From contig JAGFMI010000009.1 in the NCBI GenBank assembly GCA_021030905.1, positions 186,001 through 250,000 of the forward strand: DNA of 64,000 nt, given 5' to 3'. Source of the stretch: Pyrenula massariospora (Eukaryota > Ascomycota > Eurotiomycetes > Pyrenulales > Pyrenulaceae). The notes under the pieces were generated by a model that did no database searches, was not told where the DNA came from, and worked only from the letters and a program-made list of their open reading frames with translations. Positions 22,158-31,797 of this stretch are shown in pieces. Positions within the stretch are counted from its first letter, which is position 1. Every line of letters begins with the position of its first letter. The position numbers were made by a program, and so were the translations under genes.

Positions 22158-24107
22158 CTAGCTTCTGGAATCGGAATGACTACTCTCATCCTCTAACATC
22201 AAAGACCTGCTCTTCCGACTCCGCTTTCTTCGGGTGTCATTCCACTTGCCTCGCGTTTCACCGCGCTTTCTCGCCTGAAACCTTTTAAACCGTTCAACAT
22301 CTATCTCATCATGTCGTTTTCGGATATGACTATAGAGGTTTGGCAATCGATTGAATGGTTTTCCTGAGCGGCTGCAGCTGGTGACAGGACAATAATATCC
22401 GTTCTCCGCCTCCGTTTCTGTAGTTCGAGCAAAAGACTCAGAATGTGTGAGTTCGTCAAAATCTCTGCGGTCGTAACGGCTCATAGGATGTGTCTCCTCA
22501 ATGTGCTTCCGAAGCCGCCAAGCAGTATGAAACCTGTGGCCTGCCCTCTTGCAGTCTGGGTACGGACATTCCAATGAGCGCATGTGGCTCTCTTCCATCT
22601 CTGTATCAGGTTCGGTGTCTCCGGCGGTATCTGTCAGCCACTGTTCTGGGTCTACAGGATATTCTCCGTCTGACACAACGTGAGTGCCAGATGCCGTATG
22701 CTCGGTGAAGTATGACTTTTGATCTGTATCATTATGGCCGCCTTCGTGAAAAGTCCGGAAAAGCTGATCTTGGCCAAATAAGCGGGAGCAGCGATCAGCA
22801 GCCCGTTCGATCGCTGCAGACGACCAATCTGTGAATGAAGCAGTACCTAAGACCTCGCTCCAGTCCCTTAAGCCGAGGCGGGCAGCTTGCACATCTTTTG
22901 GCTCACGGTGAGATGATAGCATAGCTTTGTCACGCTTTCTTCTTAGAGGCAGAGACGCCTCAGAATTGTAAGCCACTTCATCCGCCATTCTTGCTCTCGC
23001 TCTGGAGTGGTTCCGTTTCCTCTTTCTACCTCGGGGTAACGAACCTCCAGCCAACTCACTCTCGTCACCATCAGTGGCAGAGATGCTTGCGGGATGGTGG
23101 TCATGAGACTTTGAAGCATAGGACGCACGGACGGTGTGCAAGCCCATTAAAAGGTCGTCGACTTTGCTCAGAAAGTGTCGAGCGATCGGAAGAAGGGTCT
23201 TCCTTGCCAGATCATCGTCCGCAAGTGGAGCGATATGATCAGGATGTGACCGAGGCTGATGCTCGATCGAAGTATCGCTACTATCTCCACCATCAGAAAC
23301 TACACTGAAAGAATGTTGGCCCACGTCTACATCATGGCTGCTGATATTGTCTGACTCCCTTCTCTCGGCCTTAGCTATAGGACTTGGCGGCTCGGGCTCT
23401 CGTTCTCGAAATTTGTCTCTTGCAAGCTTTAGCGATGTAGCAACGATCATCTCCTCCAGAGAGACACCCGGCCTAAGGTCTTGCAATGTATGGATGATCA
23501 TCGTGCCGTCGGTATCGGCTCCAGAGTGTGAAAGTTCTCTTGGAACTTCCTCCGGCGGTAACGGCCAAGCCGTCCATGCTCGTGGCGGTTTGAAATGGTC
23601 GGCATCATCAGCATCTACGTCCATGTCCTGTTGGTCTGTGGTAGAGGCAAGTTGGCGAGCACGTGCTTTCAATGCAAAGGCATTGTAGAGATGAATCGAC
23701 AGATCTTCGCTCTGTGCGTGTTCCAACGACTTCACAACATCCCGCTCTGCCTCTGTCCAGCTCCGCCATGTGGACGCGGCGCCGTCAAACTTATTTGGGC
23801 GGTCTTCGTAAAATACAGTTTCTCTGTCATCGGATTCTGAGCTCTGAGTATCATAATGTTGAGCAAGTTCGTTGGGGGCTATGGCTTTGCCTTTGCCTTT
23901 TCCCTTGGCAGTGGCTGTCGGGACAAATGTAGGATCTTCTTCAGAATCATCTGGCACGACAGGCAGGACGCCTGATTCGAGAATCTCGTCTAAGCTGTCA
24001 GAGGATGTGCTACGTAGATCAGGCGATTCCTGGACTTGTGCGTCTTGAGATGAAGTAGATATCGCGTCGACTTGTAGCGCGCCATCTGGCTCCGTCGTGG
24101 TAGACAT
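22158..24107 (-). CDS. Nuclear protein with Rrn9-like N-terminal region and two C2H2-type fingers
   Basis: Single exon, 649 codons. Residues 118-150 (WTEAERDVVKSLEHA then EDLSIHLYNAFALKARARQ) and 176-189 (PRAWTAWPLPPEEVPR) resemble the conserved blocks of the Rrn9 domain of an RNA polymerase I initiation factor; this is from memory and should be checked. The C-terminal part has two widely spaced zinc fingers, CPYPDC...HIEETH at about 514-540 and CPVTSC...HIRKRH at about 573-599, followed by a strongly basic tail (RRKRSRKSR) that looks like a nuclear signal. Acidic and Ser-rich linkers dominate elsewhere, with GKGKGKGK near residue 70. A role in transcription or chromatin is inferred; pol I specificity is a hypothesis. 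Confidence 0.75.
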   Translation of the reverse strand: MSTTTEPDGALQVDAISTSSQDAQVQESPDLRSTSSDSLDEILESGVLPVVPDDSEEDPTFVPTATAKGKGKGKAIAPNELAQHYDTQSSESDDRETVFYEDRPNKFDGAASTWRSWTEAERDVVKSLEHAQSEDLSIHLYNAFALKARARQLASTTDQQDMDVDADDADHFKPPRAWTAWPLPPEEVPRELSHSGADTDGTMIIHTLQDLRPGVSLEEMIVATSLKLARDKFREREPEPPSPIAKAERRESDNISSHDVDVGQHSFSVVSDGGDSSDTSIEHQPRSHPDHIAPLADDDLARKTLLPIARHFLSKVDDLLMGLHTVRASYASKSHDHHPASISATDGDESELAGGSLPRGRKRKRNHSRARARMADEVAYNSEASLPLRRKRDKAMLSSHREPKDVQAARLGLRDWSEVLGTASFTDWSSAAIERAADRCSRLFGQDQLFRTFHEGGHNDTDQKSYFTEHTASGTHVVSDGEYPVDPEQWLTDTAGDTEPDTEMEESHMRSLECPYPDCKRAGHRFHTAWRLRKHIEETHPMSRYDRRDFDELTHSESFARTTETEAENGYYCPVTSCSRSGKPFNRLPNLYSHIRKRHDEIDVERFKRFQARKRGETRGKWNDTRRKRSRKSRSLMLEDESSHSDSRS

Positions 24108-24822
24108 TCTTGCAGATTTGGGTCGTCCAATAACGCGAAAAGTCCCCCATGCTACAGGTTTGGAAGAATCCAGCTATGTACAGGATAATCAAGGTGCAGG
24201 TAGCTAGGACTTCTTTATGATAGTAGGTGAGCATCATATTTAAGTGAATGACGTTGTGCAGGCATCCAGGAAGACTAGGTGTTTCACTCCGAGGAGAACA
24301 AGGGCGGAAAGCTTCCATTGCCGAGTTTTTGATTTAAGTTCAGGTTCACCACATACAGATACGGGCTACGATAGCGTGAGGAAACCTAGAGGTCACGGCC
24401 TGCCGGAAATATCGCGCCTGAAGTGTCATGGACTTGGAGTCACAAACATAGCCCCCCAGAAATCTAGGTTGCTGCATTGAGGGAGCTACCTTAGTCAAGG
24501 CAGATTTCTAGATGCCCCCACCGCGCATCTTGGTTCTACAGCGCGACATTGGTCGCCCATGCTTCTACTCTGCTTCTTGTGGCTTAGTGATATCCCGCGT
24601 GAGTCGTTCACTCTGAGCATGATTCTTTGTCGCAGAAGGCGAGCTTGCTAGTGAATACGATGGTGGTGCGCCGCACTTAGTAATCGGGGACTTGAAATTA
24701 CAATTGAATCATTGGAGGAAAAGAGTATTCTATTCATGCCAGAATGTTCACCACAATCTTAGGGAGTTGAGCGCTCAATTTCGGTTGTGCTTCGGCCATG
24801 TCGTTCCATAGGTGTTATCCTG
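24108..24822. other. Intergenic, no gene seen
   Basis: 715 bp; promoter side of the zinc-finger gene and downstream side of the first membrane-protein gene. No supported feature. Confidence 0.5.
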
Positions 24823-25544
24823 CTAAGCCATCTCCATCTCCTCACTATCCCCTAGGGTCTCCTCAAGCTTTGTGCATCTATGCTTTTTCTCTTTCCAGGC
24901 TTGACACAGATTCGTACAATCCATCAGAATCACAAAGAGAAAGAAAACTGCATTGAGACACCCGATTATCATCAATGTGTCTAACATCGCCTGTTTGCCG
25001 CTAGTCCATGTTGTGTATTCTCTGCTGCCTCGAAATGCCGCTAACCGGACACCAACCAAGGTCCAGAAGACCGTTTGACAAATCATTATGAACAGGCAAA
25101 TTGACGTGCCCATCATGCTTGTGGAGACTTTGAGCATTCGTAGCGTGAACAACGCGTGGATGAGGAGGCAAGCGATGCTCAACAAGGAGGTATTGGCAAT
25201 GCCGAGGAGGAGGGTTCTGAGAGACTGTGAGCGCACATAGATAAGCGTTATTCTCGACGCGAGACTTACTTCGATAAAAGATGAATGGCTTGACGATCTT
25301 TCATTCGATTGACGAGCCCATTACACACTGCATCGTCAGCGGAGAGGACGCAGGAAAGCAACCCGCGGACATCTTTGTCGCCTGCAAGGAATGCAGAGCT
25401 GAGGCCAAGGAACACAAGTAGGGAGAGAAAGATGCAAAGCAAGCCTATGTAATAAGCGTTGCGGACGAGGTTGGAAATGAAAGTGGTTTGCAAGACTCGT
25501 GGTGATGTCTTTGCAGACGTCTTGGGCTCCTGGGTGAAAGGCAT
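24823..25544 (-). CDS. Small four-helix membrane protein A (possibly MARVEL-like)
   Basis: Two exons, 25270-25544 and 24823-25216, join over a 53 bp phase-2 intron (donor GTAAGT, acceptor CTCTCAG) to about 222 residues. I count four membrane helices: about residues 30-53, 92-118, 123-150 and 165-190. The loop between helices 1 and 2 holds two cysteines (LLSCVLSADDAVC) that could pair outside the cell. The C-terminal tail is charged (KEKKHRCTKLEET) and should be cytosolic. The arrangement of four helices and a cytosolic tail resembles MARVEL-type proteins of the fungal plasma membrane, but I see no diagnostic motif. The next gene upstream has the same layout (see findings). Confidence 0.72.
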
Positions 25545-25920
25545 GATCCAAGATACTCGCTTGAAGTGAGGGGTTGAATGACTGTAGCCTGAAAGATACT
25601 CGCTTGAAAGATACTCGCTAAAATGATGAGCTTGAGTGATTGTGGCTTGAACAGTTGTCGAAGGGAGAGATGAAAAGTAATCGACGGAAGAGATGAAGCA
25701 GCGGCTTGGTCCATGGCATCGGCAAGTGCGTTGGGGGGAATTTACGGTGGGAAAGAGCGAACTACTCTTGGGAGGTAGGCACTACAGAGTCTCTTGCAAA
25801 GAATTGAGACAAATACCTAAGGTAGGTAGGTACCTGGTAGTTTAGGGAAGGGTCTGACATGATGTCGTAGCTGCCTCAAAAAGCACTAGCTCCTTGAATT
25901 CCTCGCCTCCAGACTTGGGA
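25545..25920. other. Intergenic between the two membrane-protein genes
   Basis: 376 bp with three copies of a 15-mer (next entry) directly upstream of membrane protein A. An open minus-strand frame at 25445-25714 merely reads through these repeats and overlaps protein A out of frame. Confidence 0.5.
25551..25619. repeat. Triplicated 15-mer in the promoter of membrane protein A
   Basis: AGATACTCGCTTGAA occurs at 25551-25565 and 25594-25608, with a third copy truncated after 11 bases at 25609-25619. It lies within 80 bp upstream of the start codon at 25544, so it could be a protein-binding site or a local duplication. Confidence 0.85.
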
Positions 25921-26463
25921 TCATTGATACAACTCCACTGCATCGAACATCGAGACTAACAGCACCATAAACACATTACCTATTCCAAACCCAATCTGCA
26001 ACACCAAGATCCACCCTACACGATAGTGCACGCCTCGGTCAGCTTCAGCGTCCGCCTCAATACCCGCAGCTAGCAGAGCCAAAGTAATCCAGCATGCTAG
26101 GAGGCATATTGAAGAGGGTAGTCGGTAAACGGCGCTTCTCGTGCCAAGATCGAACCAGTGGCAGTACAACAGCACGTAAGCGACTGTGAAGAGAAAAAGA
26201 AGGGTTGAGTAGGCTAAGACGGTACTACACACGTGTCAGTCCTGCCAATTCGCGTATCTTTCCTGGCTTACCTACTTTGGTTGGGGTCGTGCTGAGCTTG
26301 GATACTCGCTCCTCGAGAAGTTGTTGTGAAATATGGCCCCTGTGACAAAACAGTAAACGATACCGATTATGAAAGTCCCAAACGATAAAACCAAGATGAC
26401 TCGCGCCGTGCAAGAGAGGAGACATGGTGACCGGCGAGGATTTAAGATAGTCGACAAGTCCAT
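25921..26463 (-). CDS. Small four-helix membrane protein B (possibly MARVEL-like)
   Basis: Two exons, 26276-26463 and 25921-26224, join over a 51 bp phase-2 intron (donor GTAGGT, acceptor GTGTAG) to about 163 residues. Four hydrophobic helices are visible: about residues 18-45, 63-86, 98-117 and 131-155, with a short first loop (FHNNFSRSEYPS). The protein ends soon after helix 4, unlike its neighbour which has a longer charged tail. Helix count, the intron position at the start of helix 2 and the intron phase match membrane protein A 377 bp downstream, suggesting an old tandem duplication, though sequence similarity is low by eye. Function unknown; plasma membrane or endomembrane location is inferred. 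Confidence 0.68.
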
Positions 26464-26880
26464 CTAGGCCAGTCAAGAAGCCCCGTTCAACTTGCTTTTT
26501 GGGCCACAAAGTCTGGATGAAGTTGCTGATGGCCCGGGAAAGTGCTCTGAGATTCTCTCCTCAGGTTCATTTCGATGGAATGGCATATTTTATAAACAGG
26601 GGCGTCCGAGATCTACGGTAAAGGAGATAAGCGGCAGTGAACAATCAAGTCTATATCACTAAGCCTTGATCACCTAGTAACCATGGACAACCAAAGTTGA
26701 CAATGGAATGTCTCTATCAGTTTGGTAAAACAACATTCTTCAATTCACCTCCGCAGATCAAAGACTTGTAAGTTCTCTCTCTGTTGGGCGCGATGGAATC
26801 ACAAATCGTATCACTAAATAGACTTACATAGCCATATTCCGATGTAGACTTCGGTAGCTGATCTAATTCTTTTCCCATCG
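26464..26880. other. Intergenic, no gene seen
   Basis: 417 bp between membrane protein B and the permease, both on the minus strand. It should hold the promoter of protein B and the permease 3' end. Confidence 0.5.
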
Positions 26881-28682
26881 TTACATCTGTATGTCTTTCT
26901 TCTCGGCGTCACCCTCTGGACTCTCTGTACCGTCTCCTTTGTCCTCTTCCGCTAGCGCATGCTCTCTTGCTTCTCCATACATGAGATGCTCGACGTTGAT
27001 CTTTGGCCCACGGAACCATTTCCGCGCATCCAAAGCATACCATAGCAGTGATAGGAACATAACACCGCCGTAAATGAGACATGTATAATTCATGTTAAGG
27101 TCGTTCAAGTCGCTGCCTCGAACGGCTGGGAAGCAGAGTACAGGGATGATTAGAGCGACCCAGGCGCAAGCAACGGCTCCTATTGGGGTGGAGAATCGAC
27201 CGAGGTTCCAGGGACCTGCAACACAATATTAGTACACCTGCTGAAATCGAGGCCAATGGCTAGCTTTGGGGATATCGATGTGACATACCTGGCCGAAAGC
27301 GACCTCTAACGGCAAAAAGCTTGAGCGCTACCGGAAAGATGAAGGCGGTGTATTGGGCGATCGCGCCAATGCTGAAGATCGCCCCGATAGCGACGGGACT
27401 TGCGAACATGAGCAGCCCAAGCAATGCCCCGACTGTCAAGACAAACCAGACAGCATTGACAGGCGTTTTCGTGTAGGAGTTCACCTGCTTCCACCAGCGG
27501 CTCCCAGGTAAAGCTCCATCTCGGCTATAAGCATAGACCACTCGGGATGAAGCCACAGTACATCCGATTCCCACAAAGAATTGCGCTATAATGTTAAGCG
27601 AAAACATTGCCAAGCCAGACTTTGGACCCAGTACTTGAAGGCACAGGCTTCCCATAGGCTGCCCGTAGGGCCCAGCGACGACGTCCTCAATGTTCTTTAC
27701 TGTGTACATGATAACCAAGATGATAGCCCAGCCGAGATATAGGCCAAACTGCGCTGTCATCACGATTGCGCGTGGACTTGCGATGTTGGCGTTTGAACAC
27801 TCTTCACTGAGGTGGAAAGGTGCGTCGTATCCAGACATTGTCCATATGACACTGAGAAACCCCATCAAGAAGGCAAATCCTGTAGGCCACTCAGTACCAT
27901 TTGTGATCTTGCCCCACACTTCACTATTCTTGTTTGTCTTCGGATGGTTGATGGATCCGGCCGGCATCCAAATGATGAAGATGAACACAAAGACAAAGTT
28001 GATAATGGTCCCGACCTTATTCAGATGGCCAATAAACCTGGTGGAGTTCATGACGAGAAGACCCTCGACCAGTAGCAGGGCAAGCAGAGTTAGGTAGATG
28101 TGCCATGTCTCAAGGCTATAATTAGGATTTCCAATTTGAGCAGCCGTGACAATCATTGCGGCAAGAGCGTAGTTGACCGAGATTGGCCCTGAGACTTGGC
28201 CCACGCAGTTCGCCCAGCCCGTGATCCACGAACACAGCGGACCGTAGCCTTCAGGGGCAAGAATAGCTGATGCGTAATAAAGACCACCTGCAGTAGGCAT
28301 AGAAGAACATAGTTCGGCCATGGCAAGGGCGACAAACTGAATCAGAATTCCTGCTACGACCCAACCCCATACTGAGCCTGCGAGACCCGTGTAGGCTAAG
28401 TTGTAGGATAGTGTCGAGGCGATCGAAGGTACAAGGCCAAGCACGGAGAATGAAACGGAGAAGGATTCCAAGATGGAGAAGTCTCTGTACAAGTTTTAGA
28501 CGTTTTCGAAGCTATCGTGTATTCAACAACCTTTTGAATTCTTGCTTGTAACCAAGGGCCACCAAAACTTCCTCATCTGAGTCGGCAACATGGTCGATAA
28601 CGGCATGATCCCCAGTCTTCTGAAAGATGGAGGTCACGTGGAGAGTCCCATCGTCAACGGTGTGCCTGCGAACGCTAGACAT
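26881..28682 (-). CDS. APC-superfamily permease (GABA/choline/amino acid type)
   Basis: Proton-coupled uptake of an amino acid, GABA or choline across the plasma membrane is the family role; the substrate cannot be told from sequence. Three exons, 28531-28682, 27289-28484 and 26881-27215, join over 46 bp and 73 bp introns to about 560 residues, the usual length. The hydrophilic N terminus ends in LGYKQEFKRDFSILESFSVS, a hallmark of the fungal ACT/HNM1/UGA4-type transporters; the first helix has FSVLGLVPS and the second AMAELCSSMPTAGG. About twelve helices follow, with ASSRVVYAYSRDGALPGS after helix 8, another family signature. The cytosolic tail is acidic (EDKGDGTESPEGDAEKK). It is divergent from LYRM2 with a shared 472 bp promoter region. 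Confidence 0.93.
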
Positions 28683-29154
28683 CGCTATTGAATCAAACAG
28701 TAATCGTCAAATAGATGGTTGTGAGAAAAGGAAATTTCAATTGAGGGCATCATTGTACATGCTGCAGCAGGGATTCTTGTCTAAGCCTGCACCTGGTGGC
28801 GGACTGAGATAAGAGGATTGATAAATGCATCGCACTCCAAAACGCGTTACGTGTGGTTGGCCAGGCTCGTAGGAGAGGATTCTCCTGCCAAACTTTAGAC
28901 CTATCGAGTGCCATTGTTAATGAAGCGCTGCCGGCAGATCTTCCCTTGCCACGTTGAGAAGGTGGGAGGGCACAGGGAGGAGTACCTAGTCTGGGGGTCT
29001 GGATCGACGCCTCGAGCGCCGGACCGAGCGACGATAGAGGCTTTGCCAAATCAGGTTAGCTCCTGCTGTGATGATGTCCTCTGTTTACAATAGATTCATT
29101 CTACAAGCAGCCACGCTTTAGACCTGGACTCACCATACCTTTCGCTTGCTCGGA
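28683..29154. promoter_or_regulatory. Bidirectional promoter region, permease / LYRM2
   Basis: 472 bp between divergent start codons at 28682 (minus) and 29155 (plus). No clear TATA box or named site was recognised. Confidence 0.45.
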
Positions 29155-29493
29155 ATGCGACCGACGTCCTTTCTTCGTGCCACAATCCTTCACCACGCCT
29201 CACCGACGTTGAAGAACCCTTCAAGCTCCAGCCGGTTAGGCCACGCACCCCTAAGTCTGGAGCATTTTCTGGTCCGACAGCGCGTTATCAACCTGTACCG
29301 GTCAATTATGCGTGCCGTGTATACCATTCCCTCCTCTCAGACTCGGAATGAAATGAGAGACCATGCACGAACCGAGTTCTTGCGGAATCAACAGGTAACA
29401 GACCTAACGCAGATACGGTACCTCGTGAGCACGGGAAAGACCGAGTTTGACAATATGAGGCGCTACATTGAAGAGCTGGCAGCTGAGACCTGA
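29155..29493 (+). CDS. LYR motif-containing protein 2
   Basis: A short, intronless gene of 112 codons for a mitochondrial matrix LYR protein. In animals LYRM2 assists respiratory complex I; LYR proteins act with acyl-carrier protein and Fe-S or complex assembly factors. The N terminus (1-36) is basic and Ser-rich, fitting a presequence. The LYR domain begins LSLEHFLVRQRVINLYRSIMRA and continues with TRNEMRDHARTEF. The C-terminal part, DLTQIRYLVSTGKTEFDNM then RRYIEELA, is specific to the LYRM2 group. I take ATG 29155 rather than the TTG three codons upstream. Confidence 0.92.
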   Translation: MRPTSFLRATILHHASPTLKNPSSSSRLGHAPLSLEHFLVRQRVINLYRSIMRAVYTIPSSQTRNEMRDHARTEFLRNQQVTDLTQIRYLVSTGKTEFDNMRRYIEELAAET

Positions 29494-30249
29494 TAAATGA
29501 CACGGAGTAGCCTACCATGTCTAGTCAGAAACAAGAAAGAGTTATGTATCTGGCACTTCATGCAACGGCGCTAGAACAAAAAGTGTATTTGCGCTTAAGC
29601 TACGATGTGCGACGCCTAATTTGATCTACTGTTCGGTCTTCACGGCTCCCCTGCAATACTGGTGATCTGCAAGATCCTGACCCATCTCAGCGTTCTTTTT
29701 CTTGTGGACAGCATTGCTAGTAGAGCTATGGAAACTCCAAGGCTAATAATTCTGATCAGAAAAAGCTGATCGACCAACACAAATACTTCCTCTACCTCGC
29801 TCTTAGGTACTTTTAAAAAGAAGTTTACTGGAACTGGTCCGTTGGGCTATTTGTTATGACTACATGTTATTTCAATAGCATGTACCTCAATACTACCAAG
29901 CTCGCCTCAGGGAATTCAACAGATAGCCGATCGTTATTTACTCCACTATGTCAAGAGATCGCTACTAATGTCATGCTTCGCTTGATAATCTAGACCGCAA
30001 GCTCTCCACAAGCCTTCTATAAATACCGATCTTCGTCTGAGTTCAGTCCCATCTCACCCGACCGACCGACTGTAAGTATTGATCGCTAATGGGACATGTT
30101 ATGAAAGTAAGGGATGTGAAATGCCGATTGTCGTTGAGGGCAATAGGAAAGGGCTGGCTCGCCGACTTAAGACAGAGGAACTCAGTTACCGTGGCTTTCA
30201 ATCTCGAATTCCTACGCCTTTACTCATAGGCCTCTCTTTTTTTCCGACC
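29494..30249. other. Intergenic between convergent genes, no gene seen
   Basis: 756 bp between the LYRM2 stop and the 2EXR gene stop, which converge. It should hold two 3' untranslated regions. A tandem CGACCGACCGAC is visible near 30058. Confidence 0.5.
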
Positions 30250-31797
30250 TCATGAGCGCCAGCGCTTGACCATCTGACGACCATGGTGTCCAGATTGATC
30301 CCTATGCCGCTTTAGCATGACGAAGGTTTGATATCCGCCAGGATACCAAGCACATATCGCACACTTATGCTTGGTCCGCATCCGAGTTGCTTCTTGACAT
30401 ATCTGGTTCTCCTGGCGGCTTACCCATTTCATCTGATGCTTTGGGTATCGAGCTAGATGATTTTGAAGTTGCGCAGTATTTTCGAAGATGCTCATACATT
30501 TGCGACATTCTGGTGCAAGTGTCCATGTCTGAGAGTCGGGCATCTTTGGAGATTTTTCTAATAGGTATTTGCGCCACTTGTAGATCAAGCCGTTTTCCAG
30601 CCTACTTTTCCCTTCCTTCAAATGCTCTTCGTAATAAGCGATGGTTTCATCCCACATGTCAGCGTCTATGTCCTCCAGCAAGAGTCCGTATTCTTCATAG
30701 TGTGGCAGCAAAATGTCCGTACAATCAGTATCGAAACGGTGCAACATGCGTTTGTTCTCATCTTTGAATTCTTGACGCTGAGTTTTGGCTTTGAATTCGT
30801 GTAAATCGGTTTTTGTTATGCGTGGAAACAAATCCTGCTGAAGCAGACCATTTTCGTCACAGACCTTGTTGAAGCGCTTGACCACAATCTCCTCGTGATC
30901 CTCCACGAATTGTTGATAACCATCTTTTGGGAAAAATCTATTTGTCTCTGCCGACAGCTTGAACTTCTTTGCTTTGGCCACCCATACGATTGGGAGAAGC
31001 ATCTCCATGAGTTGTTGATTCGTGTCACCAGAAGCCTTGATATTTGAATACCCCTGGATCCGAAGGCACAGAGACTCCAGTGCCTGTGTCTTTCTGAGGA
31101 CGCCGACGACCTGTCCAAGTTCGGCCTGCATAGCGGACATCACATGTGGATCACTGTGGCGATGACCTTTAAAGCGATGAGCATGGAGGGTGGGGTAGCA
31201 GATGTCAATGACTAGTCTTCGAAAGCGCACGACTTGCAACTCGCAGTACCTTGGTGGAATATATATACTAGATAAACCCGAGCTGCACCGGAAATATCCT
31301 GGCTTTCCATGATCGAACATACTTCGAAAGACCCGACGTCCCCGGCCGTGGATTTCAATGACCTGCTCTTTAGCAGCCAGTAGCTGACGGGCTTCCTCAT
31401 GCACCTGCCGGCATACCACAAGAATTGTTGTGCATCCGAGGCAACGAGAGTACTCTTCAATATCGTTTTCGAGCATATTCTCCGATATGTCTGGCCTCAG
31501 AATGAAGAAATAGATTAGGTCACGGGTTTCTCTTGGTAGCTTGAGGAGCGGGAATTTAGTGCCGCGTGCTTCAATTTCCGATGGCCCGATGTCGCTTTTC
31601 TGGCTCGATTTTCTGCGCTGTGGTCGAGCCATACCAGATTTCAAACGATCGGACGAATTGCAAGAATTCACGACCAAGTCGTGATGGTTAGAAAGGTCGT
31701 CGGAGAGGACTCTCGACCGGTTTTCGAAACAAGATTCGGACTGCAAAAAGATCCTGCGTTCAAGGTCATCCTGCCAATGTCTCCAAAACATCCTCAT
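30250..31797 (-). CDS. 2EXR-domain protein with C-terminal zinc fingers
   Basis: Single exon, 515 codons. Residues 82-103 read FPLLKLPRETRDLIYFFILRP, the start of the fungal 2EXR/F-box-like domain, followed by CRQVHEEARQLL, typical of the same family. The middle is charged and helical, with no assigned domain. The C terminus has two Cys/His clusters, CRKCMSIFENTAQLQNHLARYPKH and CAICAWYPGGYQTFVMLKRHRDQSGHH (here given in part: CRKC...HLARYPKH and CAIC...HRDQSGHH), which look like zinc fingers. The combination of 2EXR with terminal fingers is uncommon in my experience. Two starts are possible, Met1 and Met56, the latter directly before the conserved block. Cellular role unknown; nucleic acid or protein binding is inferred. 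Confidence 0.75.
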   Translation of the reverse strand: MRMFWRHWQDDLERRIFLQSESCFENRSRVLSDDLSNHHDLVVNSCNSSDRLKSGMARPQRRKSSQKSDIGPSEIEARGTKFPLLKLPRETRDLIYFFILRPDISENMLENDIEEYSRCLGCTTILVVCRQVHEEARQLLAAKEQVIEIHGRGRRVFRSMFDHGKPGYFRCSSGLSSIYIPPRYCELQVVRFRRLVIDICYPTLHAHRFKGHRHSDPHVMSAMQAELGQVVGVLRKTQALESLCLRIQGYSNIKASGDTNQQLMEMLLPIVWVAKAKKFKLSAETNRFFPKDGYQQFVEDHEEIVVKRFNKVCDENGLLQQDLFPRITKTDLHEFKAKTQRQEFKDENKRMLHRFDTDCTDILLPHYEEYGLLLEDIDADMWDETIAYYEEHLKEGKSRLENGLIYKWRKYLLEKSPKMPDSQTWTLAPECRKCMSIFENTAQLQNHLARYPKHQMKWVSRQENQICQEATRMRTKHKCAICAWYPGGYQTFVMLKRHRDQSGHHGRQMVKRWRS

